Shown: positions 16,482 to 23,907 of the stretch, piece by piece
How positions within the stretch are numbered: position 1 is the first letter of the stretch
Layout of the letters: each line of letters starts with the position of its first letter
Program-made: the position numbers and the translations under genes
Notes under the pieces: generated by a model
Told to the model about the DNA's origin: nothing
Seen by the model: only the letters and a program-made list of their open reading frames with translations
Database searches by the model: none
DNA from: CAZVWJ01 sp964631325
GTDB lineage: Bacteria > T1Sed10-126
Assembly (NCBI GenBank): GCA_964631325.1
Contig: CAZVWJ010000031.1
Coordinates: 1 to 28,367, forward strand
DNA: 28,367 bases
Reading direction: 5' to 3'

Positions 16482-17645
16482 TTAGCCCATGCCGCCGAGG
16501 ACGCCGGTGTCTACGTCCGGGTAATGCCCTTTTACATACATGCTAAAATTAGAGGGTTTTGAACAGTGTGTTTTTGCTTCTTCCTCGGATATAAGACCAT
16601 CATTATAAAGTTTAACAAGAGCCTGATCAAAAGTCTGCATTCCTTCGTTTTCACCCTGGTGAATAGCGGAACGTAATTTATCAACCCGGTATTCCAGAAT
16701 TAATTTTTTAATTATCGGAATGTTAAACATGATTTCTACGGCCGGGACCTGTCCCTGTTCGTCTTTTCGAGAAAGCAAACGCTGCCCAACCACGGCCATC
16801 AAATACTCCGAGAGTAGAGCCCGGATATGTTCCCGCTCACCTTCAGGATAGAACTCAAGTATCCTGTCCAGGGTCTGGGGAACAGAATTAGTGTGCAGAG
16901 TGGAGAACACCAGGTGGCCGGTCTCGGCTGCTTCCAGGGCTGCTTCCACGGTTTCCTGGTCCCGCATCTCACCAATGAGGATAATATCCGGATCCTGGCG
17001 TAAAATATACTTCAAAGCCGAAGAGTAATCCTCGGTGTCCATCCCCACCTCCCGCTGGGAAATTATACTTTTATTATCCCAATGGATGTATTCAATCGGA
17101 TCTTCAATCGTAATCACATGCTTTTTCATATTCTGATTAATGTAATCAATGATCGAAGCAAGAGTGGTGGATTTACCACTGCTGGTTGTCCCGGTAACAA
17201 GGACTAACCCCCGTTCAAAGCGCGGTATTTTCTCTATACTCGAGGGAAGGTTAAGCTCAGAAAAAGAAAGTATTTCAGACTCAATATGGCGAAAAACTAT
17301 GGCCAGGGACTCCCGCTGGAGAAAGGCGTTAACTCGAAATCTACCCAGGTCACCAACAGAATAGGAACCATCGTATTCCTGACCTTCAAACACTTCTTCA
17401 ATATCTTCATCGTCTATAAAATCATGAGCTAATTTTTTAATGTGAGGTGGTTTAAGAGAACTCATTTTAGCTTTTCGAATAGAACCGTCAATCCGAAAAG
17501 TTGGCGGAGAACCGGCTTTCATTATCAAATCGCTGGCATTATTTTCAACCATCATTTCCAGGAACTGGTCAATGTGATAAGAAAACCCCTCAGCGCTTGA
17601 ATCCCGTTGCTCTGCTTCAACCGCTTCAGCCATTGTTTTCACCAT
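16482..17645 (-). CDS. pilT: PilT-type twitching motility ATPase
   Basis: This 387-residue secretion-superfamily ATPase powers retraction of type IV pili as a hexamer at the inner membrane. It has an N-terminal PAS-like region (ENNASDLIMKAGSPPTFRIDG), Walker A TGTTSSGKST (151-160), Asp box EDPIE (181-185), Walker B IILIGEMRD (221-229) and His box ETGHLVFSTLHT (241-252), all intact. An extra 25 or so residues precede the usual PilT start, and no Shine-Dalgarno is visible before either the ATG at 17645 or the one at 17633. No other pilus gene is in the window. PilT and PilU cannot be separated with certainty. Confidence 0.92.
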   Translation of the reverse strand: MVKTMAEAVEAEQRDSSAEGFSYHIDQFLEMMVENNASDLIMKAGSPPTFRIDGSIRKAKMSSLKPPHIKKLAHDFIDDEDIEEVFEGQEYDGSYSVGDLGRFRVNAFLQRESLAIVFRHIESEILSFSELNLPSSIEKIPRFERGLVLVTGTTSSGKSTTLASIIDYINQNMKKHVITIEDPIEYIHWDNKSIISQREVGMDTEDYSSALKYILRQDPDIILIGEMRDQETVEAALEAAETGHLVFSTLHTNSVPQTLDRILEFYPEGEREHIRALLSEYLMAVVGQRLLSRKDEQGQVPAVEIMFNIPIIKKLILEYRVDKLRSAIHQGENEGMQTFDQALVKLYNDGLISEEEAKTHCSKPSNFSMYVKGHYPDVDTGVLGGMG

Positions 17646-17912
17646 TTTTTAAAAGTCTAAACTACATTTGCTCACACCAATTGAGCTTTACAAACAATAA
17701 AAACTTCCAGATGATAGAAAGGAAAGAATAAAAATGAACAGAACACAGAAAATTAATATTGTCTACGTTTAACTCAATTTTGTTCCTAATAATTAAAACA
17801 AATATTCGTCAATTTTTTTAGGCTGTTAAAAATTATACTGTAAGTGATTTATTTTCAACGAGTTAAGAGCTAAAATGTACTTAAACTTAAATTTATTTAA
17901 CGGTGAAACTAT

Positions 17913-18923
17913 ATGAAAGTGCTTCGGACCAGTTATTCAAGTTATCAGAATAAAACAGAACTTGCCCGGGAAGCAGAGGAATTACGTAACCTGGGGGTGG
18001 AATACGAACTTATACAAACCCCCCCGGAGGAATTAAATGAGCCGGGAGCTGAGGTTTTACTGATAAACAGCAGCTTTGAGGTTACCGAAAAAATGCTGGA
18101 CCGCTGTCCGGAAGTAGAGCTGATAATTACGGCGACCAGCGGTTATGATCAAATCAATTTAACAGCTTGTGTTCGCCATGAAGTCAGAGTAGCCCGCACA
18201 CCGGAAGCCAGAGCACGCCGGGTGAGTGAACATACACTTGCCCTTATTTTGGGCCTGCTAAGAGATTTTGCCGAAACAGGTCTGGCCCTGAAAAACGGCA
18301 GGTGGGAGCGTGAACTGGCAGCAAAAAACTGTGTTGAGCTCCAGGACCGGGAGATTGGAATAATTGGTTTTGGAGAAATAGGAAAAAGAGTGGCAAAACT
18401 GCTTTCCCCGCTTGTCAAGACAAAAGTTCGGGTCAGTGATCCACTGAAAAAAACGGAGATAAAGAACTCAGATTATTTCCAATACTGCCGGTTACCGGAA
18501 ATGCTCAAAAAATGTTCAATTATTTCTCTCCATACGGATCTAAACCCATCAACAAAAAGTCTCATAAATTCTAACTCGCTGAAACTTTTCCAGCCGGGAA
18601 GTTACCTGATCAACACAGCCCGCGGCGAAATTGTCGATCAACCGGCCCTGCTAACTGCTTTAAAGAACGATAAACTGGCCGGAGCGGGGCTTGACGTGTA
18701 TACTCCCGAACCACCGTCAGAAGAACAACTGCTGGCCAGCAAAAAGGTCCTGGCAACTCCACACGCAGCCGGTTTTGGACCAAATCTCCTGGCTGATTTA
18801 CGGAAAGAAATAGTTGAAACTGTCCGTCAGTATCAACAAGGGGAACCCCTTCCCAACCGGGTGCGGCACAGAACCAACCAAGAACAAAAATTATTAAATA
18901 AAGAAAATGACGGATTCAGATAA
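17913..18923 (+). CDS. D-2-hydroxyacid dehydrogenase family protein
   Basis: This 336-residue NAD-dependent oxidoreductase has the nucleotide loop GFGEIG (152-157), an Asp in VSDP near 176 favouring NAD over NADP, and the catalytic trio R237 (in NTARGE), E266 (in YTPEPP) and H284 (in ATPHAAGF). Family members reduce 2-oxoacids or oxidise D-2-hydroxyacids, including hydroxypyruvate and 3-phosphoglycerate; no ACT domain is present, so it is not a classical regulated SerA. The ribosome site is weak (GGTGAA). It lies 64 bases before the Nudix gene on the same strand and diverges from pilT across a 267-base AT-rich spacer in which no convincing promoter was found. Confidence 0.9.
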   Translation: MKVLRTSYSSYQNKTELAREAEELRNLGVEYELIQTPPEELNEPGAEVLLINSSFEVTEKMLDRCPEVELIITATSGYDQINLTACVRHEVRVARTPEARARRVSEHTLALILGLLRDFAETGLALKNGRWERELAAKNCVELQDREIGIIGFGEIGKRVAKLLSPLVKTKVRVSDPLKKTEIKNSDYFQYCRLPEMLKKCSIISLHTDLNPSTKSLINSNSLKLFQPGSYLINTARGEIVDQPALLTALKNDKLAGAGLDVYTPEPPSEEQLLASKKVLATPHAAGFGPNLLADLRKEIVETVRQYQQGEPLPNRVRHRTNQEQKLLNKENDGFR

Positions 18924-18987
18924 AATTGATTTGTAAAGGGAACTGTGGGAGAAGACAATTGATTCAAGCCGACAAAGGTGAGTAAAC

Positions 18988-19401
18988 TTGGAAGAGACAA
19001 TTGACGTAGTTACCTCTTTTCTTGTGAATGATAAGAAGATATTGCTGGTAAAACGGAGCGAAGCCGTTAGAACTTATCCGGGGCAATGGGCAGGTATAAG
19101 TGGTTACCGCGAGGATAACCCCCCGGTGGCACAGGCAAAACAGGAAATTTTTGAAGAAACCGGGCTTACGGAAGAGGTAATTGAACTGGAGGCCCGGGGA
19201 AAGAAGATAAAAGTAGAATCCAACCAACAGAATCACTTCTGGCAAATTCATCCGTTTAAGTTCCGGACAAAAGAAAACCCGAAAATTGAATTAAACTGGG
19301 AAAATTCCGAATTCAGGTGGTGCTCACAGGAGAAACTCAGAGAACTGGAAACAGTCCCCCGCCTGGAAGAAGCCTGGAGGAGTGTTGCTGATGAAGGATG
19401 A
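18988..19401 (+). CDS. Nudix-family hydrolase with atypical Nudix box
   Basis: This 137-residue single-domain protein has the fold's landmarks: VLLVKRSE-type strand (LLVKRSEAVRTYPGQWAGISG) and QEIFEETGL. The box reads G36-x5-E42-x9-Q52-E53-I-x-E56-E57-x-G59-L60: two residues longer than the canonical Gx5Ex7REUXEEXGU, and the conserved Arg is Gln. The catalytic Glu pair is kept, so pyrophosphohydrolase activity is still possible. The start is TTG, 7 bases after AGGTGA. Its last 11 bases overlap the next gene, so the two are probably coupled and may act on the same metabolite. Confidence 0.82.
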   Translation: MEETIDVVTSFLVNDKKILLVKRSEAVRTYPGQWAGISGYREDNPPVAQAKQEIFEETGLTEEVIELEARGKKIKVESNQQNHFWQIHPFKFRTKENPKIELNWENSEFRWCSQEKLRELETVPRLEEAWRSVADEG

Positions 19402-20296
19402 ATTTAAAAATCTTCCCGACGCTGATACGGTGATAGAGCTGTTCAACATAATTACCGCGGATCGCTCGCTCGGTTCACGGGAACTGGTTACAACCCTGCT
19501 GGAAGAACTATTGGTCTGGGGATTAGAAATTGATTTTCTTCCCGAAGAGGGAGTGGAAAGTATCTGCGGGAAGATCACGAAACTTCGTCCGGAAATGGCA
19601 ATAGTTTCCAACACCGGCTATTTGCTCTGGAGTCAATACAGAAATGGGAGCAAGAACGATAACCTGGCTAATTTTAAAGATGGATTACGTAAATTACGGG
19701 CGGATCATGAGACTGCTGATGAAAATATTATTGAAAACCACGCCAAGAGCGCCCTGAAAGACAAGGATGTAATGACCTTTAGCCGTTCAAGCACAGTTTT
19801 AAAGCTGCTCCTTAACGCCCAAACAACTGAAAAATCAGTAGTCCTTCACTCCTACCCCGGTGAGGAAGGAATCGACCTGGTCGAGGATCTGGATGAAGCA
19901 ATAGAAGTAACTTTTGCTTTTGACGTAGAAGCCGGCTATTTTTTACCGAGAGTGGACGCCCTGTATCTGGGCGTGGACGCTATTTTCAAAGATGGATCAA
20001 TTGTCAACAAAACCGGTTCACGCTTGCTGGCTCGCTCCGCCCGGGATGTTACACCGGTCCGGGTGGTAACTGATGTGTGGAAACTGGCCCGGGAAGAAGC
20101 AATAACAAACGTGCCCCGCTATCCCTCACCAAAATCATTACCGGAAAAATTACAGCGTGAACATCCCCTGTTTGAAACTATTCCGGCCGAGTTAATTGAT
20201 ACTTACATAACTAACCGGGGGATATTCAACTCAGTTGAAAAACTGCAGACAAACCTGGTTGACCTGCAAAAAGCCCACCGTAAATTTTCAAAGTAA
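19391..20296 (+). CDS. eIF2B alpha/beta/delta-family protein
   Basis: This 301-residue protein belongs to the eIF2B-like / ribose-1,5-bisphosphate isomerase / methylthioribose-1-phosphate isomerase superfamily. It has an N-terminal helical part and a Rossmann-like C-terminal half with MTFSRSSTVLKLL (about 128-140) and YLGVDAIFKDGSIVNKTGS (about 192-210). The Asp in GVDAI matches the catalytic Asp, but the catalytic Cys position falls in TFSRSS and is Ser, so isomerase activity is uncertain. The ATG at 19391 is chosen over GTG 19382 because GGAGGAG sits 9 bases before it. It overlaps the Nudix gene by 11 bases. Confidence 0.8.
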   Translation: MKDEFKNLPDADTVIELFNIITADRSLGSRELVTTLLEELLVWGLEIDFLPEEGVESICGKITKLRPEMAIVSNTGYLLWSQYRNGSKNDNLANFKDGLRKLRADHETADENIIENHAKSALKDKDVMTFSRSSTVLKLLLNAQTTEKSVVLHSYPGEEGIDLVEDLDEAIEVTFAFDVEAGYFLPRVDALYLGVDAIFKDGSIVNKTGSRLLARSARDVTPVRVVTDVWKLAREEAITNVPRYPSPKSLPEKLQREHPLFETIPAELIDTYITNRGIFNSVEKLQTNLVDLQKAHRKFSK

Positions 20297-20335
20297 GCAC
20301 TGTGTAAAAGCCTTCTTTGAATGTGGCTCAGTAGG

Positions 20336-20506
20336 CTACTCCTCTTCTTCCGTTTCAGCTTTGGTAGAGTCAACTAAATCCTCCGGTGACAGGTCACAGA
20401 GATTACAGCTTCCACAGCCCCCCTGGCCAGTAAATTTACGGTAACAAGCAAAAATAACATAGACCACACTGGCCAATCCAAGCAAAATTGCCACTAAAAT
20501 CCTCAT
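20336..20506 (-). CDS. FeoB-associated Cys-rich membrane protein
   Basis: This 56-residue protein begins MRILVAILLGLASVVY: one N-terminal membrane helix (about 3-20), a short basic stretch (CYRKF), a Cys cluster GGCGSCNLCDLS (C31, C34, C37) and an acidic tail ending EEEE. This is the layout of the small FeoB-associated proteins seen at the ends of feo operons, thought to sit in the inner membrane and assist iron handling. The ATG is 2 bases after the upstream stop codon, with GGGAGG inside the end of that gene, so it is the last cistron of the feo operon. It is easily missed because of its length. Confidence 0.85.
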   Translation of the reverse strand: MRILVAILLGLASVVYVIFACYRKFTGQGGCGSCNLCDLSPEDLVDSTKAETEEEE

Positions 20507-20508
20507 AA

Positions 20509-20967
20509 TTATTCAGCCTCCCCGACCACTGAAATAGTGCCATAGAAATAGGCTAAACAAACCAGAGTAAACGGAAAAATATATATAATCGGGACATACG
20601 GGGGTGAATAAGAGTAGATAAATCCAAACCAACTATTAAACCAGGTATCCGGAGAACCGGAAATAGAGGTCAAGACCAGGGAAAATATATCCGTACCAGT
20701 AATTATCCAGACCATAATGCTGGCCAGGACAACCCGAGAACGGGCATGAATTTCAGGTAAATTAATTCCCCCGACTAAGTAAATTAGGCCGGCCAGGAAA
20801 AGGACTATTGTTCGCCAGATCAAAAAATTTTCCGGCAACTTAAAAAGAACACACTTTATAGTGAGACCGGAAAATCCAACAACTATTTCAGCCAGCGCAA
20901 CAAACAGCAGGAGTAGTCCAAGAATAAAAAAATAAAAGTTATAAAAGCGTCCGGACAAATTGAACAT
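20509..20967 (-). CDS. four-helix membrane protein of unknown function in the feo operon
   Basis: This 152-residue hydrophobic protein has about four transmembrane helices (roughly 10-32, 48-67, 79-99 and 124-146) and no signal peptide or recognised domain. It has one Cys in the loop after helix 1 (near 39) and one in the last helix (near 137), and no obvious metal-ligand motif. Its ATG directly follows the FeoB permease stop codon (TGAATG, zero spacing), so it is co-translated with the transporter and probably works with it. The function is unknown. Confidence 0.75.
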   Translation of the reverse strand: MFNLSGRFYNFYFFILGLLLLFVALAEIVVGFSGLTIKCVLFKLPENFLIWRTIVLFLAGLIYLVGGINLPEIHARSRVVLASIMVWIITGTDIFSLVLTSISGSPDTWFNSWFGFIYSYSPPYVPIIYIFPFTLVCLAYFYGTISVVGEAE

Positions 20968-22200
20968 TCAATTCACCCCAAGGAAAATTCCGACCAGATT
21001 TAACAAACCGCCCCACAGAAACAGAACCACGAGCATCGTGGTCACACTGCCCAACAAAGTCACCACAATTCCGCCACTCTCCCGGCCCTCCTTAATCAGC
21101 ATAGAAAAAGTGGCCAGGCAGGGAAAGTAGATAGTAACGATAACCACGGAAATGACTAGCTGATATGCTGTCATATCAATCCGGGAGAGCTGGGCCACTG
21201 CCAGGTCCTTACGAAAAAAACCGGCAATTAACGGGGCCACAGTTTCAGCCGGGATACCAAACCAGCCGGTCAAAACCGGGCGGAAAAGAAAAGCCAGCCA
21301 GCTAATTGTTCCGCTGAGGTAAAGAACATTTACCACCGCCACACCAAGCAAAACAAAGGGAATAGCATCAGCGAAGAAACTCCTGGTTCGCATCCACATT
21401 TTCCGACCAACCGTCTTAATCGAAGGAAGCCGAAAGGGGGGAACATCGGTAATAATTTCTGGAGAACTGCCGGGAATAATTAGATCCAGCAGGTAACCAA
21501 ATACAAAAAAACCAAGAATTAAATAAAGTAAAACATAACCCACATATTCCGGAATCAGGGTGAACATAATTCCAAGCTGAGCCCCACAGGGAATAAATAT
21601 GGCCAGCAAAGTCATCATGATGAATCGCTGCCGTTTTTCTTCCAGGTTCCGGGTAGCGACTATCCCTGGCACATTACATCCAAGGGCCAGGATCATCGGA
21701 ACAATTGCAAACCCGTGCAGACCAATTTTGTGGAGAAAAGTATCGACCAAGACCGCCAGCCGCGGAATATATCCGGTATCCTCAAGAATAGTGATAATCA
21801 GGTAAAAAGCAACAATTGCCGGCAAAACAATACCAATCGCAACGAACAGCCCACTGGTCAGGACACCAAACGCCTCAAAAGAATTTGTTGCCGCGGGATC
21901 ACCAACAAAAATATAATAAAGCCAGTGGGGGGATTCGGGCCAGATGTCCTGAAGAAAGGGAAGCCAGAAATTATCAAAAAGAGGAACAAAGTAACCGTCC
22001 GTAAAGAAGCCGGCAAAGGCGCTGAAAAAAGCCCAGAAACCATAAAGAACCGCCAGGGCGAATGGTATCCCGGTCAAAGGCTTAACGGTCTGTTCGGCCA
22101 GGGCTTCCCGCAAGCCACCACTATAAGCGCCGTATTGCACGGTTTTATCGGATATTTTATCGACCAGTTCCCAACGCTGGTTCATGTTCAATTCAGACAT
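20968..22200 (-). CDS. feoB: FeoB permease part (ferrous iron transporter), separate gene
   Basis: This 410-residue polytopic inner-membrane protein corresponds to the membrane half of FeoB, which imports Fe2+. It carries the first Gate repeat with GCNVPGIVATR (174-184), the following IPCGAQLGIM with C205, and a second half with DAIPFVLLGV and YFPCLATFSML. About 40 soluble residues precede the first helix, corresponding to the FeoB linker. The GTPase part is a separate upstream gene in the same frame: its TAA stop is immediately followed by this ATG. Translation is thus expected by reinitiation or by the GGAGGGG about 12 bases upstream. Confidence 0.9.
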   Translation of the reverse strand: MSELNMNQRWELVDKISDKTVQYGAYSGGLREALAEQTVKPLTGIPFALAVLYGFWAFFSAFAGFFTDGYFVPLFDNFWLPFLQDIWPESPHWLYYIFVGDPAATNSFEAFGVLTSGLFVAIGIVLPAIVAFYLIITILEDTGYIPRLAVLVDTFLHKIGLHGFAIVPMILALGCNVPGIVATRNLEEKRQRFIMMTLLAIFIPCGAQLGIMFTLIPEYVGYVLLYLILGFFVFGYLLDLIIPGSSPEIITDVPPFRLPSIKTVGRKMWMRTRSFFADAIPFVLLGVAVVNVLYLSGTISWLAFLFRPVLTGWFGIPAETVAPLIAGFFRKDLAVAQLSRIDMTAYQLVISVVIVTIYFPCLATFSMLIKEGRESGGIVVTLLGSVTTMLVVLFLWGGLLNLVGIFLGVN

Positions 22201-22743
22201 TTATCCTGTCAGCCCCTCCCCCGGTTCAGTAGCGCGGTCGGCTATCCGACCAATCGATTCTACATGGGCCTCTTTTAACTTATCTACGAGTTCCTTTACG
22301 CCCTCGCCACTTATCGCCACAGTCGGAACCACGGGGACTCCGAGTAAATCCTCCAGTTTTTGGGCATCAATCCGAATATTTTTCTGCCTGGCTTCATCCC
22401 ACATATTTAAAGCAACTATCACCCTATATCCGGCTTCGATAGCTGAAAGAACGAGATAAAGCCCTCTTTCTATTTTAGTGGAATCCAAAACACAGACAAC
22501 TACTGCCGATTTGTATTCCTCCAGCATCCGGACAGCTACCTGTTCAGCCTTCCCGTGTGGAGCAAGTGAAAAAGTCCCGGGAACATCAACTATTTCTGCC
22601 TTCTCATCACCTAATTTCAAACTCCCCCTGGTAAAATCAACAGTAGTGCCGGGATAATTAGATTCAACTATATTGGCCCCGGTCAATCGATTGAACAGAA
22701 CACTTTTTCCTACGTTAGGATGGCCCAGCAGTAATACCTTCAT
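22201..22743 (-). CDS. feoB: FeoB GTPase part (G-domain protein), separate gene
   Basis: This 180-residue protein has all G motifs: G1 GHPNVGKS (7-14), G2 NYPGTTV, G3 DVPGTFSL, G4 NMWDE (NxxD) and a G5-like VAIS. It is the cytosolic switch of the ferrous iron transporter, but it lacks the full GDI helical bundle and ends before the membrane part, which is the next gene. It overlaps the upstream feoA by four bases (ATGA), showing coupling. Both halves look intact, so this is a natural split or a recent single-stop split rather than decay. Confidence 0.9.
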   Translation of the reverse strand: MKVLLLGHPNVGKSVLFNRLTGANIVESNYPGTTVDFTRGSLKLGDEKAEIVDVPGTFSLAPHGKAEQVAVRMLEEYKSAVVVCVLDSTKIERGLYLVLSAIEAGYRVIVALNMWDEARQKNIRIDAQKLEDLLGVPVVPTVAISGEGVKELVDKLKEAHVESIGRIADRATEPGEGLTG

Positions 22744-22967
22744 CCTTCAACCTCCACCTGAATTTTCTCTGCTATCCCGATTCCTACCGACGCCGCCGAA
22801 TCATTAAGAGTAAAAACAACCGGTCCCTCAATGGGCTGTTTTGTATACATTTTTAATTTTTTCCCCGGCCTGATTCCCATTCCGGAGAGCTTATTTATAT
22901 TATCCGCCTCGACTGATTTAATAATCCCCACTTCTCCATATTCCAGCTCAGCAAGTTTTTTCTTCAT
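22740..22967 (-). CDS. feoA: FeoA family protein
   Basis: This 75-residue protein is a single SH3-like FeoA domain (GEVGIIKSVEA, LSGMGIRPGKKL, GIGIAEKIQVEV). FeoA is a small cytosolic partner of FeoB. It lies 15 bases after the DtxR-type repressor gene and overlaps the GTPase gene by four bases, placing it in the core of the feo operon. Confidence 0.88.
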   Translation of the reverse strand: MKKKLAELEYGEVGIIKSVEADNINKLSGMGIRPGKKLKMYTKQPIEGPVVFTLNDSAASVGIGIAEKIQVEVEG

Positions 22968-22982
22968 TTAAATCCACCGTTC

Positions 22983-23474
22983 CTATTGATCGACCGGCTC
23001 GGACTGTTCCCGTTTTTTACACTGCCGCCGTTCACCGGTTTGAAAATAATAATCAAAATTTTTCAACCAGTCCGGCCTCTCGTATTCCGGACAGGTTTCC
23101 ACAAATTCAATGAATTTAGTCAGTTTTCGGGAAGTTTCCGGGCTGAGCACATGTTCCATTTTACAGGCGTCTTTTTCGGCCACTTCCGGATCTACCTGGA
23201 GAATCTCACTTAAAAATTTGATCAACATATTGTGTCGTTCAAGAATCGCCCGGGCCTGAGTTCGCCCTTTCTCTGTCAATTCAACGTAGCCGTATTTTTC
23301 ATGATTAATCAACTGTTCCCGGCCCAACTTTTTCAGCGCGTTTGTAACGCTTGAAGCCTTTACTTCCAACAAATTTCCAATATCCCGGGCCCGGACCACT
23401 CCTTCGTCCTCCTCCAGAATAAGGACCGCCTCCAGGTAATCCTCCATATGTGAACTCAACCGCTCCTCAGCCAT
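22983..23474 (-). CDS. DtxR/MntR-family metal-dependent repressor
   Basis: This 163-residue protein has an N-terminal winged helix (about 1-65, ARDIGNLLEVKASSVTNALKKL recognition region) and a metal-binding dimerisation domain (about 70-140); no C-terminal SH3 domain. Candidate ligands are D12, E15, H81, C104, E107 and H108: D12 and E15 match MntR positions, C104 the DtxR position. With Fe2+ or Mn2+ it should bind its operator and shut off transcription. GGAGGGTGG precedes the ATG. It is the first gene after a promoter that overlaps a palindrome (23511-23524) and is followed by feoA, so it likely represses its own feo operon. Confidence 0.88.
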   Translation of the reverse strand: MAEERLSSHMEDYLEAVLILEEDEGVVRARDIGNLLEVKASSVTNALKKLGREQLINHEKYGYVELTEKGRTQARAILERHNMLIKFLSEILQVDPEVAEKDACKMEHVLSPETSRKLTKFIEFVETCPEYERPDWLKNFDYYFQTGERRQCKKREQSEPVDQ

Positions 23475-23510
23475 AAATCCACCCTCCTGAATTAGCCATG
23501 TCTTAAATTC

Positions 23511-23546
23511 TTAGATAAGTCTAAAAAATCATAAATAAAAAGTCAA
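23511..23546 (-). promoter_or_regulatory. promoter and candidate metal-repressor operator of the feo operon
   Basis: On the minus strand, -35 TTGACT (23546-23541), a 17-base spacer and -10 TAGACT (23523-23518) form a sigma-70-type promoter. The -10 box lies inside the perfect inverted repeat TTAGA-CTTA-TCTAA (23524-23511), which resembles half-sites of DtxR/IdeR boxes (TTAGG..CCTAA). Binding there by the repressor encoded just downstream would block RNA polymerase. Confidence 0.6.
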
Positions 23547-23622
23547 CCTTTAGTTAGAATAAATTTTAAATTTCTGGGAGAAAATTAGGAAAGTTAGCAG
23601 ACTTCAAGAGGTAAGGAAAAAT

Positions 23623-23844
23623 TTAGGCACGTTTACGGACTTCTATCCTCTCAGCCATTCCCCGGCCCAGCGTAATTGTATTTTGTTGGTTAAGGACCAC
23701 AGTTATCGGTCCACAGCGGGAAAGAACGCGCACTTTTATCCCTTCAACTACACCACGATTTAACATCTTTTTTCGAAATCCATAGCCCCCGTTAACCCCG
23801 GTGATGAGCGCTTCTTCCTCGGGGGGTAACTCCGAAAGAACCAT
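23623..23844 (-). CDS. FeoA family protein, second copy
   Basis: This 73-residue single FeoA/SH3-like domain (ALITGVNGGYGFRKKMLNRGVVEGIKVRVL, then LGRGMAERIEV) differs clearly from the other copy. It lies upstream of the feo promoter, 63 bases after the aconitase gene, with AGGA about 9 bases before the ATG. It may be a second FeoB partner or an aconitase-linked regulator. Confidence 0.82.
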   Translation of the reverse strand: MVLSELPPEEEALITGVNGGYGFRKKMLNRGVVEGIKVRVLSRCGPITVVLNQQNTITLGRGMAERIEVRKRA

Positions 23845-23869
23845 AATTAAAATCCTAATGAAATAAGTT

Positions 23870-23900
23870 CGTGAGCCGGCACTTTTTTTCAGCCGGCAAT
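23870..23900. other. GCCGGC hairpin downstream of acnA
   Basis: Two copies of GCCGGC flank an 11-base A/T-rich loop just after the aconitase stop codon. There is no T-run on the minus-strand side after the stem, so termination is not assured and read-through into the second feoA is possible. Confidence 0.35.
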
Positions 23901-23907
23901 CCTCTTA

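Noticed and set aside
17640..17660. second metal-repressor operator (AGTCTAA) before pilT
   Set aside because: Only one half-site is present; the matching TTAGA arm is missing.
22195..22205. feoB as a pseudogene broken by a stop codon
   Set aside because: Both halves keep all motifs, the second begins with ATG exactly after the stop, and the surrounding genes are tightly packed; a functional split is likelier.
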